This document shows positions 39,359 through 52,400 of a stretch of 64,000 bases of DNA, in pieces. A program made the translations under genes and the position numbers. Positions within the stretch are counted from its first letter, which is position 1; the number at the start of each line of letters is the position of its first letter. The notes below the pieces were generated by a model. The model saw only the letters and a list, made by a program, of their open reading frames with translations, was not told where the DNA came from and did not search any database. The DNA is from Epiperipatus broadwayi (lineage: Eukaryota; Onychophora; Udeonychophora; Euonychophora; Peripatidae), in NCBI GenBank assembly GCA_028023455.1, contig JAQFVV010000315.1, positions 352,501 through 416,500 of the forward strand, given 5' to 3'.

Positions 39359-40735
39359 GTAAATAGTATTGAGGGAGTATAATTGATAGAGTTATAAGTA
39401 CTAATGAGATTACAGAATATTGTAGATATGTGGATTATATTGTTATTGTAGGAAATAGTAGAAGTATTAGTAAAATTTTTAATGAGTTGAGTGAGTATAA
39501 ATATAATATTAGATTTACAATGGAGAAAGAAAAAAAAGATTAAAGTATTGGACATTTTTTAAGAAGAGGGATAATAAATGAGATAGTTGTTGAACATTAT
39601 ATTAAAGATGAAAAGACCAGAGGGTTGATTGGTCCAACTTTGTATCAGCCTGGTACCAGAAAATGGGAGTTTTAAAGGTATTTAAATTAAAGAGTAATAG
39701 GTTAACATTAGATAAAACAAAGACATATAAACAGAAATTAAAGGTGAAAAATAATTATGTAAAAATAGGTGACAAAGAGAAGAAAATCAGATGAATTTTT
39801 GATGATAAGGTGGATAAAGTAAATGAGGATAACAGAAATAGGTATAGGGATAGAAAATGGATGTCTATTCCATATTCAGAAATCGTGTATAAATGATTAA
39901 TAAAAGACAAATTGCTGAATAATGTAAAAATAGTTTGGAAAAATAATAAGTCCTTAGGTAGATGATTAAATGATGCAAAAAAGTTAAATAATGTTAGTAA
40001 TATGTGGGGACTGGTGTATAAAATTAGCTGTGGAAAATGCAATAAAAATATATAGGACAGACAGGGAGAAAGGCAAGTAAGAGAGATAAGAAACATGATA
40101 GAGCAATTAATAGAAAAGATATGAGATCAGGGCCATATTTGCATTATTTTGATACAGGGCATAAAATGAAGTGTGAGGAAAATGTAAGTGTTATTAAGTA
40201 TGCAAAGAATTACAATAAAATAATATTTATGAAACATTATATAGTCAAGAAAACTTGGAGAAATGTGTAAATATAGTAAAAGATCTAGATAAATTGGGTG
40301 GGGAATGGAATTTATTAAACAATTGGAAAGTGTAGGAAATGGTTGTAAATATGTAAATACCAATTTATTTATTTATTTACTTTTTATTTTTTAAGAGATG
40401 TAAAATATATATCTAATTATTATTATTTTTTTTTGGGGGGGGGATATTGTAAAACTTTTTTTTAGAAGTATAATATGTTAAATTTATTTATTTATAATAT
40501 ATGGATGCATGTTTCAAAGGAAATGTAATGTAAGTAGTGTACAGTAGATGGAGTGAATATTGTTAATTGGTTATGTGAATTATGTACTATAATATCTTGA
40601 GAAGGTCTTAATGGAGATGAAAGCCTGTTTGATAAATATTTAAATATACTAATTAATAGTTGTTTATTTCAATCTTGTTTGATTGATTATTTATTTATTT
40701 TGGTAACCAACTTAGAAAACATTCATCCAAGCATC
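39359..40735 (+). pseudogene. PLE family D RT and GIY-YIG endonuclease, right copy
   Basis: Piecewise translation gives CRYVDYIVIVGNSRSISKIF (motif C, second Asp changed to Tyr) at about 39420-39480, IGHFLRRGIINEIVVEHYIK, and GLIGPTLYQPGTRKWEF. It then gives GLVYKISCGKCNK and a frameshifted YIGQTGRKASKRDKKH, the GIY-YIG domain, at about 40010-40100. No frame exceeds 60 codons on this strand. It is an old copy sharing its 3' 580 bp, inverted, with 38778-39358. Confidence 0.78.
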
Positions 40736-42120
40736 AAGATTGAAGCAGAAACTTAAAAATAATTGTCTTTGCTATTAATAAACAACAATTTTATAAAAGA
40801 AGATCTATCGAATATGATTGGATTTCAACTAGTGTATACACATAAATTTTTGCTATATATTTTTTCTTAGTATCTATGGAAAGACTGAATTATAACAGCA
40901 CATATTATAATTATTATTTTTATGTAATAATGTTATAACTGAAACACACAAGCTTATTATATTTTACATTATACACATTTCTACTTATTATATAGTGTAA
41001 AGGTGTTTAGTAAAATCTGTATTTGTATTTATATTTAAAAAAAGCTGTTTTAATCATTAGAATTTTTTATTATTAGTAGTAGTAGAACTGCACATATTTT
41101 CAATCACATATAACTTAACTCATTAGTTGAAAAATATGTTTAAATGATAGATTTGTTAATGTAGTAATTTTTTATGAAAATAAACAATATATTTATAGCT
41201 ATAATTCAAAATATTCAGATAGCCATTTTTTATACTTATTATGAAGACATATTTCATAGAGCTGTCATAATAATATATGTGTATAATATCTCTACCAAAC
41301 TTTATGAAGCTATATTAAGTGTTATAACTAATAAATAAAGGGATTGTTTCAGAGGTAATTTGTACTTAAGAATTTACTAAAAGCAACTGTATACTTTAAA
41401 GGAAAACATATTGATATTATATATTTAGAAGATATTTTTTTTAGTTGAAGCGTTAATTTAATTCTCCAAACAAAACGATTTCTGATTTTGAATTATTTAA
41501 ATATTAATGAGTTGTATTATTATGATTATGTATTGTTTAACTATATAACAAATAGTCTTCATTCTCATGTAAATGCAATTTACATGAATGTATAAATAAC
41601 AAATGTTATTCAATAAGCTCTATAAATTTATTAGGAAATTTATATAAAGAAATAAATATTATTGTTTTGCAGTTACTTTAAATTAATTGTTGCCATTCTC
41701 ATATATATCATAAATAAAAGATTATTTTATTCAAAGATTGACTTCATTAAATTTTTTATTTTGTTTTAAAACTGCAATACTTATATGCAATTGTGAATCA
41801 TTAATTTTACTGATTTATTTATTTTTCCCTGATAATATTAAAATGATGTTTGATTACTTGTTTAAGTTTTAATGAACATTTAAATTATCTAGTATTAAAA
41901 AATTAAGACATTAACATATAAATTCTTTATATACATATATTTTATAAATATAGTTCAGATTCAATAAAATGCTCCCTTTGTTTCTAAATGATATTGAACA
42001 AGTGATCCCAAGTCTTATAAGCAAATTTTAATGTTAAATGTGGAAGGTAGAGATTTGTGGTTTAAAGAAATAATAAAGTTAGAGGTATTGTCTTTTATTA
42101 TTGTTGGAGTTGATTTATGA
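40736..42120. other. Intergenic DNA
   Basis: AT-rich sequence with no supported gene or element. Confidence 0.4.
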
Positions 42121-42298
42121 ATTTGTACAATATTTCAAAAGCTAGCATATATATATATATTCACAGATAGAGCCTTACCAATATTTCAAAAGCTAGCATA
42201 TATATATATATTCACAGATAGAGCCTTACCAATATCTCCGAATAAGCTTGTGTTTACATAACCATCAAAAGAGAATAGAATTCAATATCTCTTTCATT

Positions 42299-42360
42299 GT
42301 CTCCACCTTCAGATCAGCTGATTTCAAGCTAATTGGCTATCATCAGTGAAGGGTAGGACT
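42299..42360 (-). ncRNA. Type I hammerhead ribozyme, copy 1
   Basis: Minus strand: CCTTCA (stem I), CTGATGA (antisense of 42340-42346), stem-loop II AGC-CAATTA-GCT flanked by a T-T mismatch, GAAA (42325-42322), and a palindromic stem III ATCAGCTGAT with no loop. C17 at 42312 follows, then TGAAGG pairing with CCTTCA, then a loop and GGA pairing with TCC. All conserved core bases C3, U4, G5, A6, G8, A9, G12, A13, A14, A15.1, U16.1 and H17 are present. A loopless stem III is typical of hammerheads that act as dimers, as in tandem repeats. Confidence 0.78.
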
Positions 42361-42709
42361 AGAAACTAGATGTTAATACTAACTCTAAGAGCATTTATGA
42401 AACATGTCTTTGTCTGTTTGCAAGCATGAAATTTTTAGAGATGTAATGTCTTCAAATTAAGCCTAACAAAAAAGATAATTGTGGGTCTGAAATCAGTTCA
42501 GTTTCACCACATAGTAAAAGCCTCTGCAATATATATCATTGCAAAAACCTTCAGGGTACATTTATAATAAAAAAAAAAACAAGTTATAAATCACATAACT
42601 TGCTATAGCTTGCATTTTATGATCATAGATGGAGCTTTACCAGTATCTCAGAACAAGCTTGTGTTTACATAAATGTCAAAAGAGAATAGAATTCAATATC
42701 TCTTTCATT

Positions 42710-42771
42710 GTCTCCACCTACAGATCAGCTGATTTCAAGCTAATTGACTATCATCAGTGAAGGGTAACATT
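42710..42771 (-). ncRNA. Type I hammerhead ribozyme, copy 2
   Basis: Same fold as copy 1. CTGATGA is antisense of 42751-42757, stem II is AGT-CAATTA-GCT (one G-U pair), GAAA is 42736-42733, stem III is the palindrome ATCAGCTGAT, and C17 is at 42723. Stem I is CCTTCA with TGTAGG (one mismatch). The full catalytic core is intact. Confidence 0.75.
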
Positions 42772-43086
42772 AGAAACTAGATCTAAACACTAACTGTAAA
42801 AGCGTTTATGAAACACTTCTTTATCCATTTGCAAGTATGAATTTTTTAGAAATGTAATGTCTTCAAATTCAGCCTAACAAAAATATAGCTATGTGGGTCT
42901 GAAATCAGTTCAGTTTCACCACATAGTAAAAGCCTCTGCAATATATATATCATGGCAAAAACCTTCAAGGGTACATTTTATTAGGCGGAATTTGAAGACA
43001 TTACATGTCTAAAAAATTCATGCTTGCAAATGGATAGAGACATGTTTCATAAACACTCTTAGAGTTAGGATTTAGATCTAGTTTCT

Positions 43087-43148
43087 AGTCCTACCCTTCA
43101 CTGATGATAGCCAATTAGCTTGAAATCAGTTGATCTGAAGTTGGAGAC
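43087..43148 (+). ncRNA. Type I hammerhead ribozyme, copy 3
   Basis: CTGATGA is 43101-43107, GAAA 43122-43125, stem III ATCAG/TTGAT with one wobble pair, and C17 at 43135, so cleavage is predicted at 43135/43136. Stem I is CCTTCA with TGAAGT, its last position mismatched. The core is fully conserved and lies on the opposite strand to copies 1 and 2. Confidence 0.75.
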
Positions 43149-43471
43149 AATGAAAGAGATATTGAATTGTATTCTCTTTTGATGTTTATGTAAACACAAG
43201 CTTGTTTGGAGATATTGGTAAAGCTCCATCTGTGATCATAAAATGCAAGCTATAGCAAGTTAAATGATTTATAACTTGTTTTGTTTATTATAAATGTACC
43301 CTTGAAGGTTTTTAAAATGCTATATATTGCAGAGGCCTTTACTATGTGGTGAAACTGAACTGATTTCAGACCCACATAGAAGACATTACATGTATAAAAC
43401 ATTCATGCTTGCAAATGGATGGAGATGTGTTTCATAAATGCTCTAAGAGTTAGTGTTTAGATCTAGTTTCT

Positions 43472-43533
43472 AGTCCTACTCTTCACTGATGATAGCCAAT
43501 TAGCTTGAAGACAGCTGATCTGAAGGTGGAGAC
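43472..43533 (+). ncRNA. Hammerhead ribozyme, copy 4, degenerate
   Basis: CTGATGA is 43486-43492 and stem II as in copy 1. The GAAA is GAAG (43507-43510), and stem III has a G-U and an A-A mismatch. Stem I is CTTCA/TGAAG. It is probably inactive or weak, but the fold is recognisable. Confidence 0.6.
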
Positions 43534-43895
43534 AATGAAAGAGATATTGAATTCTATTCTCTTTTGACATTTATGTAAACACAAGCTGGTTCAGAGATAT
43601 TGGTAAAGCTCGAACTGTGATCATAAAATGCAAGCTATAGCAAGTTACGTGATTTATAACTTGTTTTGTTTATATATTATATATATATATAAAGCATATA
43701 TTTTATGTAAATTTAAACAATTTGTTTGGCACTGGGAATGTTGACAAATATCTATTTACCAGCTATAAATTCTACCCTATCTTCAATACTAGATAATATA
43801 TTTCATGAGCATAGCATTAATTTTAGGAAATTATGTCATTTAGGAAATTGTGTCATTTACAGACCACATTTATTAAAATAGTAACTATTCAGTTT

Positions 43896-44062
<167 letters not shown>

Positions 44063-45329
44063 TTTTTTGGGTAATTATTTTTTTGTTTACGTTTGACAAT
44101 TTATCTGTCACTTTTAATAGTTATCTTTAAATATATAACCAATCTAATTTATTTTTCTTATTTTTATAAACGTTTTTTTTTATTCTTTATAATATCCATT
44201 ATTATGATGTTAGGTAGCTATATTTTGTATTTTTCTTTATTTTACCTTGGTCAAATTAACTGTTTATCTAAAAACATTTTTTAGAAAAAAATATTTATAT
44301 CATTCAATAATTTACCAAATTGTACTGTTTATTTTCATTATCTAAAATTATTGTCGTTGTATCAGTACAATCCTACGTTCCCAAGAATATTTATTCTTCA
44401 CTTTCTGAAAATATATTCTAAATAAAACAAAAAAAATATACAAATAATCTACATAAATATTTATACTTATAGCATTTCAAATACCTATTCCGATTGAATA
44501 AATATTTTTTTTCCATTATATATAAAAATTATCATGTATTTTTCTCAATACATATTTTTAAAATCAGCTATATTATAACTTAAATAATTATTTAAAATTC
44601 TTAGTAAAAATTAAAAAAATATGTGGATTTTGATCTAATAACTAAATAAAATAGAAAAATAAGATACTATCTATTTCTCTATTTATTTATTTTTTATATA
44701 CTTGTAATAAATAATAAAAAAATATTTTTATATATATTTATAAACAGTTATTTTATATGATTGATTTACTATATTTATATTAAAAACAGTGTAATTGATT
44801 AATTTCCATTTTTGATTATACTACTTATGTATTTATCTCTGTGTGTAACTATGTGTTGTCTGATGCCTATATACCAACTTATGTATTTTGCATCTATGTA
44901 CTTATGCCTCTATTTATCAATCTATCTATTTATTTACTTATCTCTATTTATATATAATCTTGAACTCAGAAAAAAACAACAGTAAACAGATCACCCTTGC
45001 TGATGCATGTTAGCTCATCCACGTTTATTTACAATATGAATAATCATATAGTAATAAAAGATTAATATACTGGTGATGATGAGAGAAAATTGCCAATGGC
45101 AAATGACTTATCTAAAATCATGGTACAGTCTAATCAATTTACATATCCCAAACTAACTATCAATCTGTTAAAACTTAAGTACTAATCCATTAATTTATCT
45201 ATCTATCTATTTAAATCTCTACCCATCTATCTACCTACCTATCAATATTTATTTATGTTATTTTGATCTGTCCATTCATATAAACATGCAATTATTTAAT
45301 TTTATACATACATATTTATACATGTATAA
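44063..45329. other. Intergenic DNA
   Basis: AT-rich with degenerate TATC-like runs near 44920-45250. No gene is supported. Confidence 0.4.
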
Positions 45330-45339
45330 ATTAATTATT

Positions 45340-45560
45340 GAAACAAAGTTTAAAACAGGCAAAACTCTCCATGCAGTACTACAACTCAGTGCAAAGCAGT
45401 GTAATCAATGGATGCCAGAAGGCTTTTGCATAAAGTCCCTACTCATCCAATATCCCCAGACTAGTTTCTGGCTTGTGTCCTTTGTCAGGGAAGGGCCTTG
45501 GATCTGAGAGCATTGCATCCGGATCTTAGGATCTAATGCAGCCCTCCTTTAGCCATCTTT
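45340..45560. other. GC-richer patch, unclassified
   Basis: A balanced-composition patch carries a 73-codon open frame (45286-45507, plus) with no recognised domain. GGATCTGAGAGC and GGATCTTAGGATC near the end are partly self-complementary. It could be an old element fragment or an exon. I cannot decide. Confidence 0.3.
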
Positions 45561-48500
45561 TATCTCTACTGAATTATATAACTATGAAAATAAAATTGAA
45601 AACACCACAATATTTTCAATCTAAGCTCATTAGCTTATATAGCCATATAGGTCTGAACTCAGTTCAGTACCTATACATTTTGGTGACTTTGGTTCTTTAA
45701 TAACCTTAGCAACCACTATCCTATTTGGCATGATTGGTTTTAAGCCAATAAACATCACATAATAACCTTTTCTTATGATTGCTTATAACTCTTATTAAAA
45801 GTTAACTAATAATCTTTCTGTTAATCATGATAACTATTTTAGTTATTTTTCTTAATCTATCCAATCTGCAGATATCCTTTCATTACTTTGTTTATTTGAT
45901 ATTTCATTAATTATGCTATGACATTCCTCAAAGTAGAGATTATTAAATATTATCACAGTAGATAGATAATTAGACTCTCTCATATAATCTTAAATTGGTT
46001 TTTAGCACATAAATAAATCTCCTGTCTGAAACCTACTTTATATACATTGAGCTACTATGTTTTAGCTTAGTATAATTTAGGTTTGCATGATAAATGATTA
46101 CATTTAGTTAAATAGTAGCAAGAATAATATTAATAAGATTAAGTCATTATATGTTTATTTCTCCTTAATTAATTTTCATAAAGTAGATAGATTTAACTGT
46201 AAACTAGATCATTTAATTAATTCCTTTTAGCATGTTTAAGTATGCTAATTTACAACAGGCATGTAGTAGTTTTGCAGGTCGAAACTCAAGATTTATCGCT
46301 TGATTAATTTTAATGTTTGATATTTAGAAAGCATTGTGAATGTATCGTTATAAAGCACATCTGTTCATTACATCTTGTATTTCTTATTAGAATGGGTTTT
46401 GGTGTAAATTCCACACCATTACTCTTAGTTTGGATAGCTCCCTTTTAAAAATGGGCTTTGATTTTAAGGGCCACCTCATTATCTTATTTTAGAATTGGTT
46501 TTTATAAGCTGCTCCAATCACCTGAACTAAATGTTCATGTATTTAATGATAGCAAGTCTATGGTTCCACAGAACCAAGCACTTGCTACTGAATCCCCTGA
46601 GTAATTGCACATTGAAGTTGCAACTGTTATTTAGTTTATGTTATACCATAGTCTCAGAAGCTCTACTGCAAAGCACCACTTTGTCTCCCTTTATATTAGT
46701 CAGTTCAGCATTGATTTACACTTCAGATCTAGTTTATATATATATGATCTACATAGGTAGCATACTTATTGCTCATTATGTAATATTAATAAATAAGTTA
46801 TAATTAAAATTGCCATTCTTTTATGTTTAACCTTGGCAAACCTTGGTATGACATAGCATAAGTCAGGCATATTAACTGTAGATAACCAAATTAATAGAGC
46901 AGCAATAATTAATTGATAAAACTGTATAATGTGTAGAGATAAGATTTTGTACCCATCCCCTCATCATTATACACCTGCTATGTAAACTCATACACTATTG
47001 CCATATTGTTAGTATTGATTTCTTTTAATAAATTAATATATAAAATGTACTCACATTCAGTGTCTTATTCATAGCCTGTTACTATTCAATTAAATATTCC
47101 AAATTATCATGTTAATTTAAGACCACATATGCATTATCTAAGTAGCAATAGATGTATGTGTGTTTAGGTATTTATATTGTAATTGAGTTATTTAATCTCT
47201 GAATCTCTTGTTTCACCCTTTTCTGCTGCAGCATGCAAACTAGAAGAGTCCTAGTGTAGCTTCATATATGACATTTATAGGATAGTAAATCTTGGAATAT
47301 TAGTGAAGAGGCTGAGGTATGATCAGATTCAAGGTATCAACCCCTCATCTAGATCAGCCATGGTATAATTTGCCAAAGCTCTGGATTTTGTTGCTGAATG
47401 TACAAATCTGACCATTACAATATGAAGAAAGATTTGTTCTGATTGATTAAAAATGATATTACATTAAAATGAAAAAGCAGAATGATAAACTGAAATTTGA
47501 AAAAAAAACAAAACAAATAAACATTGAAGAATAAATTTTATTAATATTGTTTTTTCATCATATGTAGAAAAACATAGACACAAGAAATAAATGCTTTAAA
47601 ATTTACCCTCCGGCTGCTATTGTATTAAAATTAGTTTCTAACAAGAAATTACATAAAAAGTGCACCTCTAAAATTAGTGATTGATTTTGAAGGATGCTAT
47701 TATGATAAAGCATATAAACTGTGAATAAATGATTACAAGAGATATTGTTTTAGTAAGCTTTTTGTTAATATAATTTTGATTTTGTGAATGTATTATGCTT
47801 AGCTAGAACACATAATCACTATATTAACCTTATTTTTGTTTGTAAATTACATAGATCAAAATATAATTTACAAAATTATTAGAATGCTTTTATTGTTGTA
47901 TAATGCATAGAAGCATAAATATTTATTATTGATGCATAATGGATATATAAGAATATTAGTGCAAATTATTCAAATGAATTATTTTGAATAAAAAGTTCTA
48001 GTCACTATATTTGACAGATTGTAAAGTAAGATGCAGTTTGTTGATGTCAGAGGTTAAATATTGTATTATGCTAGTAGTTCTCAATCTTTTTTGGCCATGT
48101 CCAACCTAATCAATACCAAAACCCTGATGGTTCCCCTGTGACATATAATTGTTATTACTCAAAAAGAGAACTCCATGTGAAAACAGTTTTAAAAGGTCAT
48201 TAATGAAAGGACAATTGAAGTACAATTGATTTTCAAGCCATTTAATTTTTTTCAAGTAACAATGGAGAAGTAAGGAGTAAAGATTATCTAAACAGAGAAA
48301 ATATTGACAAGAAGATAGCATGAAAGAGGGAAATTAAAAAAAAATAGTTTAGCTTCTAAATAATAAGATATAAAACCAATTAATGTCTTTTAAATTTATA
48401 GTTAATTACTGAAAAACATTTTTAAAAAACCACTTTTAATAACTTATTTTTAAATTGTCCTTTTAAAAATCTAAACCTTCTCACTACATGCATGTTTCCA

Positions 48501-50022
48501 TGTTGGAAATCAATGCATTATAATATCAATACTAGGAAAAAATTCTGATATTATATATAGAAGATTTGTTGTTGAGTTTTTTTACAAATGATCCAAAAAA
48601 ATTAATAGAAATATGTTGAATTCAAGTTTATAATGAAAGATAGAATATGAAATTAATTAAATGTTTAAAATATTTATTTGTATACATTTCTAAAAATAAT
48701 AATATATTTGGTTACAAATTGATTGCAAAACAATTGATATATAATTTATAAAAGCTTTATCATGCATACTTATAAAATTTAAACTTTTAGGATTTAAATC
48801 ATTTTGAAACTAATTTTCAACTATATAACTTTGAGACAGATATGAAGTAGATTTCTGAGAGTTATATATTATAACAGATCTGTTATATGGCACAGAATAA
48901 TATAATATGTGTGTACAAATGTATATAAAGTAAAGAAAAAGTAGAAATAAACACAGATGTAAATTTTTGTAGATATTTTTCTACATTTCCTGGAATAAAA
49001 TAATAATAAATAAAAAGTTAAATAACTCAATTTAAAATAAAGTTTTATTATGAAATAAATATTTAAAAAAATGTCTGATAAATATTATATTCTTGATTTT
49101 GAATTTAAAAACAAGCTTGTAAACATTATCTATGCAAACATTTCTCTATTATCTATTTTGAAATCTTTTTAATTAATTAAACTGATAAAAATTCCAAAAT
49201 GTAGCCTTTAATTAAATGTGAATTGAAGAGAGAAAAAACATGTATATAGATCACATCTTTGGTCAAATTCCAAAGGGTTACAGATAATTGAAATCAACTT
49301 TTTCCAATCATCCTTTGGTAAAAATTTCAAGCTTATTTTCAAAAGATATTTAGAGAGTGATATATAAAAACCCATGTTTTTAAATTTAGTGTAGTGACCA
49401 ACTGAAATGAGTCTATAAAAAAGAATGATAAAAATATCAATCAGTCTGGCTTTAATATTTTTGAAAGTGTTTGGCAGAAGAGCTAGCTGTAAACTTGGCT
49501 AAAATATTTTGTGAAGAGTTGGTAACTGTAGTAGAGAATGGTAACAGTAAAGCTAGCTGCAGAGATGGCTAGTAAAATTATACAGAGAACTGCCATGAAG
49601 ATGTAAGAATTCAAGGATGTAGCTGCTCTTCAGTTCAATATTGGAGTTTGAATTCACATGGAAATATGACCCACATTTTTGTGTTGAAATTTATAGCCTT
49701 AAATGTGGAGAGGACAATTGCTTGCCTGCCATCTATCAAACCAAGACAGCTGCTTGCCTGCAACAGTCCTAGACTAAAGGGAGACCAATATTTTACATGG
49801 ATTGTATTATCCTGATGATGACAATCAACAAAACCAAACTCACCAAGAAAAATCTTTCAGCTTGCCCAGAAAACTCCAGCTTGCTGAAGGAGTAGTTAAA
49901 TATATGCTGATGTATCTAAAGGCAAAAAAATACAGATAAATATATATACAACTGGTAATGAACAGTGTTATATATGGTAATGACTTTTAAATAATTTCCT
50001 TAGTAAAATGAGATTTTTATAA

Positions 50023-50023
<1 letters not shown>
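45561..50023. other. Intergenic DNA with weak repeats
   Basis: No gene is supported in this 4.5 kb. 46390-46530 holds three degenerate units of the type GAATGGGTTTTG..TAA..CACC..CATTA.CTTA. 49470-49600 has a loose duplication around AGCTAGCTG. 49640-49910 is GC-richer without an identifiable family. The open frame 46531-46803 has no recognised homology. Confidence 0.4.

Positions 50024-50117
<94 letters not shown>
50024..50117. repeat. (TA)n microsatellite
   Basis: About 47 uninterrupted TA units. The sequence to 50440 is AT-rich without recognised features. Confidence 0.98.
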
Positions 50118-50120
<3 letters not shown>

Positions 50121-50444
50121 GATATTAGTTTAAAATCATTTATTAAAGAAGAAGAAAAAGTTTAAATTTATATTTATAATTTGAAAAACAATAACATTTT
50201 AATTAACAGTCAAAAAAAAAGTCGTCCAAACATCTTTTAAACTAGAAAAAAGAAAGACATTTTAAATCAAGCAACAATCAACTCAAAAATTTGATACTAC
50301 TTATTTTAAGGAAAGAGATTATATTCAGCAAAGAGAATTAAATTTCGAAAATAATCTTTAATAACTTTATTGTGATAAATATAAATACTATGTAGAAAAA
50401 GTAATATTTCACACGCCTTTGCAAATTATATATATGTGTTTCAG

Positions 50445-51005
50445 TAAACTTAGCATTATTTACTAAGGCTATAACACTCAAGAATATACACATGAAAATG
50501 CAAAGGTAGGAATCTCTACAGGTCTTAACCACAAGCTTATGCTTTGGAAAAAAAGAGGGGAACTCTTCTTTACTTCAACCTACTTTCTATATGAATAGGT
50601 GAAGCTGAAAAGGTAAGATCTAAGAATGTTAAACTATTCATACTTCACTGATTAAGTCCACAATTCCTATTACACATTAGTTCTCAAAATATCTTTCAAT
50701 TTACAATGAGTCAATGAAAAGATCTTATAGATAGAAATCTATTACTAAGGTGTAATATGAATTGCGGACTTAATCAGTGAAGTATTGAATAGATTCACGC
50801 TCTTAGATCTAACCACTTCAGCTTCACCTATTCATATAGAAAGTAGGTTGAAATAAAGAATGGTTCCTCTCTTTTCTTCCAAAGTGTAAGCTTGTGGTTA
50901 AGATCTGTAGAGGTCTTACCTTTTGCATTTTTATACACATATTTTTGAGGGTTACAGCCTTAATAAATATTACTTACATAATCAATATGCATTTAAATAA
51001 ACTTA
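50445..51005. mobile_element. Hairpin element, large form, with 8-bp flanking duplication
   Basis: TAAACTTA at 50445-50452 recurs at 50998-51005 and brackets a 545-bp palindromic unit. The outer arms (ACTAAGGCTATAACACTC to CTTAACCACAAGCTTATG; mirrored at about 50885-50970) match the arms of the small form at 26.8 kb. The centre (50555-50880) is itself an imperfect palindrome (CTTCAACCTACTTTCTATAT mirrored). The single-copy end GTAAGTAATATTTA..TTGATTA is also shared, in inverse orientation. The 8-bp duplication would fit a hAT-type mobiliser (inference). Non-coding. Confidence 0.8.
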
Positions 51006-52013
51006 TAAACATAGTATGTAAAATGTATATCATTTAAGTGAAATTTTAATCCTTTACTGTATTTTTATATAACTTAAGATTTTCATAATTATTTTGTAGC
51101 ACATCAGATATGTTCAGAAATTTCATGCACATGCATGTAAGTGTGTGTATATATGTCAATTGTATTGCAAATACCAATGCTTGTCACGTATAACACATAT
51201 GTAAATTTTAATCATTTTTTAATAATTATATTATGTTAATTGAAATGTGTTTATTGTATATTATAAAACGTGCATTTATATAAACTCATTGAGAGACATT
51301 GTAAATCAATGTAATAACTTGAACTTTGTAGTAATTTTGTAAATCTTGGTGTGATAACTTTTATTATTGTATATTATTCAAAATCAGAAGCCTTATCCTA
51401 TAATACCATAATTTTTTATTATTAATAATAAACTTGTATTCCATTTTTAAAAATGTATTAAGTCATCATTTCTTGATTTCTGAGCTAGATTAATGCATGT
51501 GATAAATATATAAATAGGAATGTTTATATAGTGGTTTTATGCATATATTTGAATTTCGTTTAGTTTTATTAGAAGGTAAGTTTATAGTTGGCCAGTACAT
51601 TAATGGTTCTAAGTGGCCAGAGCATTGTTGATGATCAGCATGTTTTAATATCTCAGCATTATTGTTTAGATTTTCTGATAATGTATTCTAATGGATTAGC
51701 ATTTAAGTGATATATCCAAGTTATGTTTAAATAATGGCCCCAAGTTGGCAAAGGCTCAATAGTTAACTTGGTCTACAGAAGACCCATTTCTGATCCAGGC
51801 ATCAGATTGACTGTTGATTTATTGTACTGATTTATTTTAATTGGTGGTCATTCATGACAAAGAATTGTGTTTTGAGTAGTATGCATACTTACTTATATTT
51901 ATTTTTATAATGCTAGTTGATATATGATTGATGTATAATTATTATGGGTGCTCTAAGAAGTAACTGGCTGATCTCAGAGATCTCTTGAGCACATACTCCC
52001 CTTAAATACATCC

Positions 52014-52016
<3 letters not shown>
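51006..52016. other. Intergenic DNA
   Basis: AT-rich, with a slightly GC-richer part at 51590-51800. No gene or known element is recognised. Confidence 0.4.

Positions 52017-52107
<91 letters not shown>
52017..52107. repeat. (TA)n microsatellite
   Basis: About 45 uninterrupted TA units. Confidence 0.98.
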
Positions 52108-52239
52108 TTTTGTAAATTAATTTAATTTGGGAGTGATGATGATTTGCCATCACCACAGGTATGACTATGAACAATCTCCCTTTCTTCCTTTCATTTTCTA
52201 CTCCTCTATCCCATTAATATATATATATATGAAAAACAA

Positions 52240-52400
52240 AAAAAAAAACAAGTTAAATTTGCTAATGCTTGTATTTATGATCAATAGATGGCGTTTTACC
52301 AAAACACAGTCAAAGTGTATGTTTGATGTTTATATAAACAAACATATGCTTTGATGGTGTTTTTGGTAAAACACCATCTATTGATCATATATATATATAT
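52240..52400. mobile_element. Hairpin related to the 42-kb retrozyme-like repeat
   Basis: TGATCAATAGATGGCGTTTT at 52278 is mirrored by AACACCATCTATTGATCA at about 52368-52385, with ATATGTTTG in the centre, giving a ~108-bp hairpin. The left side, ACAAGTTAAATTTGCTAATG then CTTGTATTTATGATCAATAG, corresponds to the unit boundary of the 42-kb array (ACAAGTTATAAATCAC...TTATGATCATAGATGGAGC). It lacks the ribozyme core. The right edge is (TA)n that abuts the PLE family C end. Confidence 0.65.

Larger units (their letters stand above)
42128..43680. mobile_element. Retrozyme-like array: four ~0.4-kb repeats in head-to-head pairs
   Basis: Two direct copies (about 42210-42620 and 42621-42963; period 411 bp measured between cores) are followed by two copies in the opposite orientation (42964-43310 and 43311-43680; period 385 bp). 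Each unit contains ATAGATGGAGCTTTACC, AACAAGCTTGTGTTTACAT, CTCTTTCATTGTCTCCACCT and an ACAAGTTATAAATCAC-type end. Each also contains a hammerhead ribozyme fold. No protein is encoded. A 51-bp unit is also duplicated at the left edge (42128-42178 and 42179-42229). Metazoan retrozymes are described as short non-coding tandem repeats with type I hammerheads, which this resembles. It could alternatively be the pseudo-LTR of an unseen PLE. Confidence 0.75.

Noticed and set aside
39190-40363. Minus-strand open frames of 121, 113 and 78 codons
   Set aside because: They are antisense shadows of the PLE family D coding region and tail.
48066-48520. TAGTAGTTCTCAATCTTTTTTGGCC resembling the CAGTGGTTCTCAACC end of hAT elements
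   Set aside because: Only one diverged end is visible and no 8-bp duplication could be matched on the other side.
49810-49840. CTGATGATGACAATCA on the plus strand
   Set aside because: There is no GAAA at the needed spacing and no closing stem I, so it is not a hammerhead.
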